From contig JBNKHG010000025.1 in assembly GCA_050290225.1 (NCBI GenBank), positions 6,841-70,840 on the forward strand: a stretch of 64,000 nucleotides of DNA, given 5' to 3'. Position 1 is the first letter of the stretch; every line of letters starts with the position of its first letter. The DNA comes from JBNKHG01 sp050290225. Its GTDB lineage: Bacteria; Pseudomonadota; Gammaproteobacteria; Pseudomonadales; Cellvibrionaceae. The position numbers and the translations under genes were made by a program. A model generated the notes under the pieces. It ran no database searches. It had not been told where the DNA came from and was given only the letters and a program-made list of their open reading frames with translations. Of this stretch, positions 39,918 through 47,440 are shown one piece after another.

Positions 39918-40877
39918 ATGACGAGTATGCTATCAAAATCGCCCAAACTGCGGGCATGTTTGTCCGTTTTGGCGTGTTTATCCGCCGTTTGCGCGACTGC
40001 CCAAACCTACGACCTGCCCCCTGCAGGCGAAGCTTTGGTGGGCCAGGTGCGCATCGTGAACAGCCATTGGGAAGATACCCTGCCGGAAATCGCCCGCGCG
40101 TACAATCAGGGTTATAAGGAGATCACCATCGCCAATCGCTCGGTGGATGTACTCTTGCCCGGGGAGGGCACCCCGGTGAAAATTCCATCCCTGTATATAC
40201 TACCGGATGCGCCGCGTCGGGGACTTGTGCTGAATCTCGCGGAACTGCGGCTATACCACTTTCCCAAATCCGATGCCGGCGAAGTCAGGCAGGTGAATAC
40301 CTACCCGGTGGGTGTCGGTCGGCTCGATAATAAAACCCCGCTCGGACCGACACAGGTCGTGGAAAAGCGGCAAAACCCCACTTGGATTATTCCCAAAAGT
40401 CTGTTGCGTGAGTATCAGGCGGAAGATCCGGATTTTCCGGCCCTAATGCCGCCAGGGCCGGACAATCCACTGGGAGACTTTGCGCTGCGCCTGTCTCTCC
40501 CCGGTTATCTCATGCACGGCACTAACAAGCCCTATGGCGTTGGCATGTATTCCAGCCATGGCTGCGTGCGGCTGTACCCGGAGGACATCGAAGTGCTTTA
40601 CCACAGTGTGGACCCGGGAACCCCGGTATATATCGTCAATCAACCCTATAAGGCTGGCTGGCGCGACGATACGCTCTTTCTTGAAGTTCATCCGGACGCA
40701 TACGGGCCGGAAAATACAGAAGATGCCACCCGGCTGATCAACAGTATCATCAGGGCCACAAAGGCCAGGCCCGCCGACATCGACTGGCCTGCTGTGGATG
40801 CCGCCGTGCGTCAGGCAGAGGGGCTGCCCGTCGCCATCGGCCGGCTCAAATCAACACAGGCGGAAGGGGATGTGTAA
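39918..40877 (+). CDS. L,D-transpeptidase (ErfK/YbiS/YcfS type)
   Basis: About 319 residues from the ATG at 39918, with GGGAG upstream. Signal peptide ('LRACLSVLACLSAVCATAQ'), a LysM-like N-terminal segment ('WEDTLPEIARAYNQGYKEITIAN'), then the YkuD catalytic domain: 'LVLNLAELRLYHFP', 'HGTNKPYGVGMYSSHGCVRLYPED' region with His and catalytic Cys. E. coli relatives attach Braun's lipoprotein to peptidoglycan meso-DAP. The next gene encodes exactly such a lipoprotein, convergent and 10 bases away. Confidence 0.93.
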   Translation: MTSMLSKSPKLRACLSVLACLSAVCATAQTYDLPPAGEALVGQVRIVNSHWEDTLPEIARAYNQGYKEITIANRSVDVLLPGEGTPVKIPSLYILPDAPRRGLVLNLAELRLYHFPKSDAGEVRQVNTYPVGVGRLDNKTPLGPTQVVEKRQNPTWIIPKSLLREYQAEDPDFPALMPPGPDNPLGDFALRLSLPGYLMHGTNKPYGVGMYSSHGCVRLYPEDIEVLYHSVDPGTPVYIVNQPYKAGWRDDTLFLEVHPDAYGPENTEDATRLINSIIRATKARPADIDWPAVDAAVRQAEGLPVAIGRLKSTQAEGDV

Positions 40878-40887
40878 ACGCCAGCTT

Positions 40888-41154
40888 TTATTTACTCATA
40901 TTGCGCTCCAGCATGCGTTGCATTTTTTCACTATTCTCATTGCAACACATCTGCGCTTGCTGGGCCTCGCGAAGTGCCTGCTCGGCCTTGGCCTCGGCTG
41001 CCTCCGCCATGGATACGGCCCGGTTGGCAGCCTCCATCGCTCGCTCCGCCGCTGACTTGGCTTCGTTGATTTCCGACGTGGAGGCGCAGCCTGTAACCAA
41101 TAGCGCCGAAGCCACAATGATCAGCAAATTTTTGCTAACGACTGTTGTTCTCAT
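40888..41154 (-). CDS. Lpp/OprI-like alanine-zipper lipoprotein
   Basis: An 88-residue protein with a lipobox 'LVTGC' (Cys at about 23), an Ala-rich heptad coiled coil ('AAERAMEAANRAVSMAEAAEAKAEQAL') and a C-terminal 'MQRMLERNMSK' ending in Lys, the residue that Braun-type lipoproteins link to peptidoglycan. A Cys-Cys pair follows the zipper. GGAG precedes the ATG. Likely the substrate of the neighbouring L,D-transpeptidase; outer membrane tethering. Confidence 0.88.
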   Translation of the reverse strand: MRTTVVSKNLLIIVASALLVTGCASTSEINEAKSAAERAMEAANRAVSMAEAAEAKAEQALREAQQAQMCCNENSEKMQRMLERNMSK

Positions 41155-41188
41155 TTTTCACTTACTCCACCGAGAAAATTACGCATAA

Positions 41189-41592
41189 CGTGACACCAGC
41201 CCGCTGTTCAATTCTCTCCCAGTGCAATTTCAGGTGAGAATTTGTTCTTCAACGGCCTGCTAATGCAAGTCTAGATTAATATTGTCAGTTTAAAAGGGAT
41301 GATTCACCTACAACGCAGCCGCAGTTCCCGGGTACTACCCCGATCCCACGGATACACAGTTAATAGCGATAGGCTGTTGGCGAGTTGCGAGAGAATAGCC
41401 CGGCTTCCAAGGAAACTGGATGCGTAAAACGCTTCGGTAGCATTATGAATTCCGATTATTTGATAGGGCATAGGACGAGGCTGGCCGCTGTAACCCCTTG
41501 AATTGGCTCAGTTATTAGGAAATTCTATCTCGCTCCTCTCGCTGAATTACAATAACTCTATGATTTATATCAATTTTTCCAATTCATCATTA
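41189..41592. other. Non-coding stretch at the border to accessory genes
   Basis: About 400 bases without a supported gene or RNA. Base composition shifts from GC-rich to AT-rich near 41500, in line with a junction to acquired DNA. Confidence 0.5.
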
Positions 41593-41627
41593 GTATAGGG
41601 TGTCGTATATTTGTATAGAGTGCTGTC
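41593..41627 (+). promoter_or_regulatory. Direct repeats, candidate AbiEi autoregulatory site
   Basis: Two 15-bp near-copies, GTATAGGGTGTCGTA (41593-41607) and GTATAGAGTGCTGTC (41613-41627), 20 bp apart, i.e. about two helical turns, lie just upstream of the antitoxin gene. AbiEi antitoxins are known to bind repeated sites upstream of their operon. Confidence 0.5.
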
Positions 41628-41653
41628 TTATTTTTGTACGATGAGGGTAGGTC

Positions 41654-42058
41654 ATGAAAACGCTGGAAAGCAAAATCAGGTACAGGGTAACCCGGTGTAA
41701 GGATTCTGTCTTTACACCCAGGGATTTCTTTGACCTGTCAGACCGTGATCAGGTAGGCCGCGTTTTACGCAAGTTGGTGGCTGACCAAGTGCTGATCAAG
41801 CTGGGTTATGGCTTATACGCCAGAACCCGCACCTCGTCATTGACCGGGAAGGTGATACCGGAAAAGAGCCTCCCGGAGTTAGCCAAAGAAGCGCTGACCA
41901 AGCTTGGCATCCCTGTCGTACAGGCCAGTGGCGAAAAGGAATACAATCGCGGTAACACCACACAAGTGCCAACGGGACGCGTGATCGGTGTAAAGGGGCG
42001 CGTTTCGCGCAAAATAGGGTACAACGGAAAGTACATTACACTGGAACATGTCTCTTGA
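41654..42058 (+). CDS. AbiEi-type antitoxin (DUF6088 family)
   Basis: A 134-residue protein with an N-terminal winged helix typical of AbiEi: 'RYRVTRCKDSVFTPRDFFDLSDRDQVGRVLRKLVADQVLIKLGYGLYAR', then 'IPEKSLPELAKEALTKLGIPV'. It is the antitoxin/repressor of a type IV system. It overlaps the toxin gene by 11 bp, as usual. GAGGGTAGG precedes the ATG. Confidence 0.87.
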   Translation: MKTLESKIRYRVTRCKDSVFTPRDFFDLSDRDQVGRVLRKLVADQVLIKLGYGLYARTRTSSLTGKVIPEKSLPELAKEALTKLGIPVVQASGEKEYNRGNTTQVPTGRVIGVKGRVSRKIGYNGKYITLEHVS

Positions 42059-42875
42059 TACGCAAACGATTGAAGAAGCGGCTATTGAGCTTGGTGTCGA
42101 TCCCTCCTTTGTGGAGAAGGATTGGTACGCTGTGCAGGTGCTCGAAGCGATAGCCGCGTTCTCCCATTCATTGATAAAGCCGATTTTCTCCGGCGGGACC
42201 AGCCTGTCTAAGGGCTATGGCCTATTACAGCGTTTTTCCGAAGATTTAGATTTCCGGGCTTTGTACCTGGGTGGCACCACACCCAATAAAGCAGCCAGAA
42301 GAGCGTTTAGAAACGACACCTTCAAAGCGGTTAAGGCCGTCGATGGCATTGGCCTTGATGAAAAAGCCATGGACGCGGGCAGTAACTATTTTAAGGTGCC
42401 CCTGTCATACCCCAATCAGTTTGATTTGCCGACTTCTCTGAGGCCGGACCTCCAACTTGAATTCAGCTATACCCAGCCACAGCGTGAGTCGGAAACCAAA
42501 CCCATAGCTCCGATTATTGCTCAATTGGGGGGTGAAGAACCCGCCTGTGAGATCGCGTGCCTGTCCTGTATCGAGACGGCAGCCGATAAATTCAGTGCTT
42601 TGGTGTGGCGTGTGATCAAAAGAGGCAGGGAAGATAAAAGTGATGATCCATCCATGGTAAGGCATCTGCATGACCTTTACGCGCTCGGATCGATTGTGGA
42701 GGTGCAGGTGGTTGATTTTCGTGCTTCAGTGGGTTCCGCGTTTGAGATGGATATGCAGTCGGGCCCGAGAAAGCTGGATGCCGGGTTGGCAGAATCAGCA
42801 GCGACAGCGCTTGCGGCTTTGAAAAATGACGATTTATATCAAGAAGAATATGACCGCTTTGTTGCCGCAGAATGA
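42048..42875 (+). CDS. AbiEii/AbiGii-type nucleotidyltransferase toxin
   Basis: A 275-residue protein with the family's nucleotidyltransferase motif 'IFSGGTSLSKGYGLLQRFSEDLDFRAL' (Gly-Ser/Gly-Thr-Ser and Asp-x-Asp), preceded by 'ELGVDPSFVEKDWYAVQVLEAI', and followed by 'CLSCIETAADKFSALVWRV'. AbiEii toxins modify tRNA or use GTP to arrest growth and can protect against phages. It is paired with the AbiEi gene. Confidence 0.9.
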   Translation: MSLDTQTIEEAAIELGVDPSFVEKDWYAVQVLEAIAAFSHSLIKPIFSGGTSLSKGYGLLQRFSEDLDFRALYLGGTTPNKAARRAFRNDTFKAVKAVDGIGLDEKAMDAGSNYFKVPLSYPNQFDLPTSLRPDLQLEFSYTQPQRESETKPIAPIIAQLGGEEPACEIACLSCIETAADKFSALVWRVIKRGREDKSDDPSMVRHLHDLYALGSIVEVQVVDFRASVGSAFEMDMQSGPRKLDAGLAESAATALAALKNDDLYQEEYDRFVAAE

Positions 42876-43317
42876 AAACGTGGATTTGTTGTTGGCACTG
42901 CCGCCAATAGACCGTACTGATTCCAAAACAGACAAAAAAGTGCTGAAAACTGGTCAGAAGTCTCCTCATTTGAATAATTTCAGCCTTTTTCTAAGCCTTT
43001 CTGACAGAGTTTATAAGTGGCAAATAGATTTTTTCTTTGAACCTCATACGACCAAAGTGATATGGGGTATGCACAGAATTGTCTATATTTTTACCCATGC
43101 ATCCTCAAATCTTTCGCTTTATTTTGACATCGAATTAAAGGAGCGGTTTGTGAATGAGTCTACAGGTGGAAGACCTATTCCGACTACGACGAAAATCACT
43201 AAAGATAGAATTTTCATTCCTGTCATCGACGAGCTGGGTTCATATTTTGATATTCACGAAGGTCGAAAGGAGTTCTATGTGAGGCACGATATCATGACTG
43301 ATTTCCAAAAGAATTAG
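42850..43317 (+). CDS. Unrecognised protein overlapping the AbiEii gene end
   Basis: About 155 residues from the ATG at 42850 (an in-frame ATG at 42826 also exists), beginning within the last codons of the toxin gene in another frame. 'AAGAAG' upstream is a weak ribosome site. Composition is plausible for a real protein: hydrophobic-aromatic beta-like segments ('WQIDFFFEPHTTKVIWGMHRIVYIFTHASSNLSLYFDIEL'). No family recognised. It could be a third gene of the AbiE operon or an unrelated passenger. Confidence 0.5.
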   Translation: MTALLPQNENVDLLLALPPIDRTDSKTDKKVLKTGQKSPHLNNFSLFLSLSDRVYKWQIDFFFEPHTTKVIWGMHRIVYIFTHASSNLSLYFDIELKERFVNESTGGRPIPTTTKITKDRIFIPVIDELGSYFDIHEGRKEFYVRHDIMTDFQKN

Positions 43318-43574
43318 TGTCACAAGTTAAAAAGCCAATGAATAGCTATCAAAGATGTAAGCTTTAGTGTGATAGCGGTTAGTATGGGAATCAATCGTTT
43401 TCAATCCGACGCCAGTGCGTCTAATAGGAGTACTCCTTAGATCAATGGGGTCAGAGTCATTGATGTTGTTTGACAAAAAGGTTAGTCTGCCTCTTTGTTT
43501 TTTCTAACACAAAATGGTAGTGTTCAAAATTCCGTGTCATTTCTTTAAACTTCAACAACAAAAAGAGATGATAC
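43318..43574. other. Region upstream of the IS256 remnant
   Basis: About 250 bases with no gene. It contains AGTGCGTC and the palindrome AGGAGTACTCCT (43427-43438), a degenerate relative of the 21-bp repeat, and near 43504-43545 a sequence resembling an IS256-family terminal repeat (GTGTTCAAAATTCCGTGTCAT). Confidence 0.45.
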
Positions 43575-43847
43575 ATGAAAGATACCATCAATTTCGACAT
43601 GGATGCTGCCATCAAGGCGTTGCGTGAAGGTAAAGACCTCAGCGGTAAAGATGGCGTCCTCACCCCTCTCATCAAGCAACTTACCGAAGCGGCCATGCAG
43701 GCCGAGCTGAAAACGCCTCGAGATCGCGCTGGCACTTTTGAGCCCCAGATTGTCAAAAAACACCAAACCTATCTCACTGATGAACTGGAGCGTAAAGTCA
43801 TTGCTCTGTTCGCGCTTGGCAAGGTACCAGTGCAGGTACAGGGTTGA
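43575..43847 (+). pseudogene. IS256-family transposase remnant
   Basis: Ninety residues corresponding to the start of IS256-type transposases: 'DMDAAIKALREGKDLSGKDGVLTPLIKQLTEAAMQAEL', then directly 'TPRDRAGTFEPQIVKKHQTYLTDELERKVIALFALG'. Intact relatives have about 30-40 more residues between these two blocks and another 300 after them, so this copy has an internal in-frame deletion and a lost catalytic (DDE) region. The last residues ('KVPVQVQG') are foreign. Inactive remnant at the border between the AbiE region and the galactoside locus. Confidence 0.85.
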
Positions 43848-43951
43848 ATTTTTGTGATCAAGAAATGGGGGGCATTTAGTCGTTAGCCTGAATGGCAGGT
43901 TAATAGATGATGCAAGGGCGCTAACAATCCAACCACTAGAACACAATGTTA

Positions 43952-44686
43952 TTAGGCGACTTCGACATTCGCTTCAGTTTCTGCTGCCAATTGTTGTTGA
44001 ATCAGCGTTAAGGCCTCGGTTTGAATACTTCGCGAGGTGGCGTGAGCCAGTTTGGGGCGCTTTTTGGCGATGGCTTCGTAAATTGCCCTGTGGTCATCGT
44101 AGCTGGCTGCGGAAACACCTTTGATGTGGTTGGTAAAACGAATGCTTACCCTAAGGGCGGTTTCAATAAAACTGCGCAGCTGGATGAAAAACGGATTGCC
44201 GCTGGCGAGCAATAAGCTGGTATGGAAAGCGATGTCGGCTTCCAGGGCGTCATCCAACCCTGCTTCCGCGTTTTTCATGCGTGATAGAGCGTCTTCTACG
44301 AGCCGAATTTGAGCTTCGTTCCCATTGGTGGCAGCAAGGGCAGCGGCTTCAGACTCAATCGCCAGGCGCAACTGCAAGAACTCCGAGAGCATCTTTAATG
44401 AAGTCTTTCCTGCCAGAATCCATTTCAACACATCGGTGTCAAACATGTTCCAGTTGCTTTGGGGTAGGATGCGGATGCCTTGTCGGGGGCGGGAGGTGAG
44501 CATTCCCTTAGCAGTAAGCATCTTCACCGCTTCCCTGGTCGCGCTACGGCTAACATTAAAATGCTCGCAGATCTCGGCTTCCGAAGGTAAGCCGTTTTCT
44601 TGAGAATATTTTCCCTGCACTATGGCGGAGCCAATATCGTGTGCTAGTTGGTGAGTCAGGTTATGATTCGATTTGATTTCATTCAT
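43952..44686 (-). CDS. GntR-family regulator, FadR/FCD type (DgoR-like)
   Basis: A 244-residue protein. N-terminal winged HTH ('QLAHDIGSAIVQGKYSQENGLPSEAEICEHFNVSRSATREAVKML'), 'NWNMFDTDVLKWIL', and the FCD ligand domain with metal-binding residues ('EADIAFHTSLL', 'DDHRAIYEAIA', 'HATSRS'). The layout follows the galactonate regulator DgoR of E. coli. Ligand unknown; its position at the edge of the galactoside locus suggests it controls it, with a sugar acid or sugar phosphate as ligand. No dgo catabolic genes are visible. Confidence 0.87.
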   Translation of the reverse strand: MNEIKSNHNLTHQLAHDIGSAIVQGKYSQENGLPSEAEICEHFNVSRSATREAVKMLTAKGMLTSRPRQGIRILPQSNWNMFDTDVLKWILAGKTSLKMLSEFLQLRLAIESEAAALAATNGNEAQIRLVEDALSRMKNAEAGLDDALEADIAFHTSLLLASGNPFFIQLRSFIETALRVSIRFTNHIKGVSAASYDDHRAIYEAIAKKRPKLAHATSRSIQTEALTLIQQQLAAETEANVEVA

Positions 44687-44918
44687 TAGGCTCTACATCT
44701 CTAATGATCTAATTCGGTTAGTGCTCACCTTGCATAATAATATAAATAGGATATAAAAGAAAAGTGTTTAGTGCCAGATAGTATATAATATTGCTTTGAT
44801 GGTAGTACTGTCGTAAGGCATCAGAAAAACAGTGGTACCTCCCTGTGAAGAGCTGGTTGGTTGTCACCTGTCCTGACATGCGCTAAGCCAAAAGCCAAGG
44901 GTTATCAATTGATTATTC

Positions 44919-45662
44919 TTAATCGGTATTGAGTTTAATTTGGACTGAGGTAATCAAATCACCCGCTCGTTTATTTCTCAAACTGACTAAGCGATTCACT
45001 TGCCCAAGAGAGATGATCATGCCGTAGATAGGGCTCAGGTAACCCCTGCGGAACAGATCCAGTGAATTTTCGTCAGGCAGCGCCCTTAATTTTTCCTCAC
45101 TGATGGTATACAGGCCAGACAGTGACGACTGGCCGCGATTGACGGTCGTCAACTGAACGGTTAAAGGTACAATGAGCTTGAGTTCGGTAATTTTGTTCAC
45201 GAAGTGCTGTGTACTCACCTCGTGTTCGTAGAGTGTCGCCAGATAAGACTCTGCCTTTTTCAAATATGCCGTCTTGTTACCGTCTTTATCAAAAAGGGCT
45301 TCGCCTTCATTGCTGATATACTGGCTTTCCTCGTCAATGCATGGACCCAGAGAACCGTCGCCCTGGTTGCTTTCTCCTATCACAAAAGGCACGCGCTTGA
45401 TGCTCATCGGGATGTAGGTGGTGTCCCAGGAATGGTCATTGTAAATGAGGTTTTCGGACTCAGCCAGACCGAACAGGGCAGTGCAGAAAAATCGACCGGA
45501 ACGCGAATCCTTGGTCAGGACAACGGGGAAATTCAACGCGGCCTGGCCAATTTCGGCTGCCACGACCGTAGTGAGATTTTGGTTTGCGGCGTGAGCATGG
45601 CCCTGAGTGCTACTGATTTTGACTTGCTGGTGAGCCGATTTTTCTATGGGAACGATCTTCAT
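44919..45662 (-). CDS. SapC family protein
   Basis: About 247 residues from the ATG at 45662 (a TTG at 45671 is also in frame). It has the SapC signature: 'FPVVLTKDSRSGRFFCTALFGLAESENLIYNDHSWDTTYIPMSIKRVPFVI' region, 'DEESQYISNEGEALFDKDGN', and 'YEHEVSTQHFVNKITE'. Related to a protein first described in Campylobacter S-layer loci, but in marine Proteobacteria it recurs beside TonB-dependent receptors and tryptophan-halogenase-like genes. Function in this setting is unknown. Minus-strand, 40 bp after the halogenase gene. Confidence 0.85.
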   Translation of the reverse strand: MKIVPIEKSAHQQVKISSTQGHAHAANQNLTTVVAAEIGQAALNFPVVLTKDSRSGRFFCTALFGLAESENLIYNDHSWDTTYIPMSIKRVPFVIGESNQGDGSLGPCIDEESQYISNEGEALFDKDGNKTAYLKKAESYLATLYEHEVSTQHFVNKITELKLIVPLTVQLTTVNRGQSSLSGLYTISEEKLRALPDENSLDLFRRGYLSPIYGMIISLGQVNRLVSLRNKRAGDLITSVQIKLNTD

Positions 45663-45701
45663 TTTGTACAAGCTCTATTTAGTTTGTCAGAAGCCTTTGG
45701 C

Positions 45702-47261
45702 TTAAACGCGTTGAAAGCCAAACTCCCGGACTTTGTTTAAAAGCTCCCGGTGTTGAGGGAGGCAGTTCATAGCTTTTTGTCGGGCAGTTTGATTCTGTGC
45801 AAAGAGCTTCTCCGCCGTGTCCCATTCACTCAGTGAATGTTGATTGAGTGAAAAGTCGGTCTTATATCCCATTCCGTATAACACATATTGGTAACTGGCC
45901 CAGGAGAACACTTCATTGTTGCTGGACAAATCGTAACTGGCCGGAGAATGGTATTTCCAGAGTTCGAGCAACGCCTGTAAGGAGTCGGGAATGGATTCCG
46001 GGGCGCGGTTATCCCGCCAGAAGCAGTCGTTTCCGCCAGAATCTCGTTGACTGAGCAGGTAGTGCAGTTTCAGGAAGTCTATAATTCTATCCCAGCGGTA
46101 GCAAAAAGTTTCATTGAACTGAGCCGCAGTTATGTCCATTACGTCGCGGCAAGCAGGCAGGCGTTCGCTGATCATGTCGGCGGACAGTTCGATGAGCATC
46201 AGAGCCGAAGCTTCAAGGGGTTCCAGAAATCCCGCTGAGAGGCCCACCGCGACACAATTCTTTTCCCAAAACCGCTGGCGGTGGCCGCTGTTGATGGGGA
46301 TTCTTCGCACATTCAGGTCTTCGCTGGCCGGACCCACGTAGTCTCTGAGTGTCTGCTCGGCCTGCTCGTGGCTGACGTGCTGGCTTGAGTAAACGTAGCC
46401 TGTTCCACGCCTGTTGGTCAGGCCTATGTCCCAGGTCCAGCCCGCCTCGTGGGCGGTGGAGATGGTCTGGCATGCTATCGGGGTATTCTCGTCTGCGTGG
46501 GGAACCTGCATCGCGAGTGCATGGTCGGCAAAGAGTATCCGACTTTTTGATTTAAAGGGAACTCCCATCGTCTTGCCAATCAGCAGGGCGGAAAATCCGC
46601 TGCAATCAATGAATAGATCGCCTGGCACATCGCCATGACCGTCCGTCGTTAAAGAGATAATATCCCCATCGGCATGTTGGTTAACCTTCGTTACAGTATC
46701 CACAACATGTTGCACACCCAACTGGTTGACACAGAAGCGCTTGAGTAGTTCTGAAAACCGACCGGCGTCCAAATGGTAGCCGTAATTGGTGACAGCGCCG
46801 TATTCCGGAGTAGTGATCATTTTGGGGGCGCGACCAGACTCACAAATGGACTGCTGAAAATCCACAGTCTCTGCAAAAGCCGCTTGTTGATTTTTGTCTC
46901 TGAGTCCCCAGTAGGGGGCTAAGTCAATTTTAGTCCCGCCTGCCGGCGGACTGAAGGGATGGTAATAAAAATCTTTCCCCGACCCGTCGACCCAGTGCAC
47001 GAATTTGCTGCCCTGTTTAAAGGACGCGTGACAGTTAATGAGGAAATCATTTTCTGACAGGCCGATTTTTTTCAAGGTGCTGCGCATGGTCGGCCAAGTG
47101 CCTTCTCCCACGCCAATGGTTGCAATATCAGAAGATTCAACCAGGGTCAGTTTTATACCGTCAGGCTTGTTTGCGCGGTGTTTGCGAGCCAATAGCCCTG
47201 CTGTAATCCAACCTGCGGTGCCGCCGCCGACGATAACGACCTTGTTGATAGTATTGGTCAT
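45702..47261 (-). CDS. Tryptophan-halogenase family flavoprotein
   Basis: A 519-residue FAD protein beginning with the dinucleotide-binding 'KVVIVGGGTAGWITAGLLA'. It has the flavin-dependent halogenase hallmarks: 'ASFKQGSKFVHW' (the catalytic Lys position of PrnA/RebH) and 'AGWTWDIGLTNRRGTGYVYSS', which keeps W-x-W-x-I but has Gly instead of Pro. GAGGG precedes the ATG. The family chlorinates or brominates Trp or other aromatics, but its recurrent neighbourhood with TonB receptors and SapC in sugar loci suggests another role. Substrate here is unknown. Confidence 0.88.
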   Translation of the reverse strand: MTNTINKVVIVGGGTAGWITAGLLARKHRANKPDGIKLTLVESSDIATIGVGEGTWPTMRSTLKKIGLSENDFLINCHASFKQGSKFVHWVDGSGKDFYYHPFSPPAGGTKIDLAPYWGLRDKNQQAAFAETVDFQQSICESGRAPKMITTPEYGAVTNYGYHLDAGRFSELLKRFCVNQLGVQHVVDTVTKVNQHADGDIISLTTDGHGDVPGDLFIDCSGFSALLIGKTMGVPFKSKSRILFADHALAMQVPHADENTPIACQTISTAHEAGWTWDIGLTNRRGTGYVYSSQHVSHEQAEQTLRDYVGPASEDLNVRRIPINSGHRQRFWEKNCVAVGLSAGFLEPLEASALMLIELSADMISERLPACRDVMDITAAQFNETFCYRWDRIIDFLKLHYLLSQRDSGGNDCFWRDNRAPESIPDSLQALLELWKYHSPASYDLSSNNEVFSWASYQYVLYGMGYKTDFSLNQHSLSEWDTAEKLFAQNQTARQKAMNCLPQHRELLNKVREFGFQRV

Positions 47262-47384
47262 GATGCCCTCGCGTATTCTCTGGCAAAAATAGCAAAAAAA
47301 GATCCAAAAAAGAGTCAGGTCTATTATTGGTTTAATGCATTTCGCCAGTTTTTTGGAAGAGTAGCACGTCTAAATGATAGCGGT

Positions 47385-47409
47385 AAAAAAGGGAGGGCAC
47401 CGCCCTCCC
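47385..47409 (-). terminator. Terminator after the TonB-dependent receptor gene
   Basis: On the minus strand GGGAGGGC/GCCCTCCC (8 bp, 3-nt loop) is followed by TTTTTT. It lies 31 bases after the receptor's stop and separates it from the halogenase-SapC genes, which must have another promoter. Confidence 0.9.
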
Positions 47410-47440
47410 TAAGTCCTGGTTGCTAACAGGAGGAGAGAAA

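Noticed and set aside
41189..41592. Possible small RNA upstream of the AbiE genes
   Set aside because: No clear promoter-terminator pair or stable long hairpin could be identified by eye.
43952..44686. Galactonate (dgo) pathway locus because of the DgoR-like regulator
   Set aside because: No galactonate dehydratase, KDPGal aldolase or kinase is present in the window; only the regulator family is similar.
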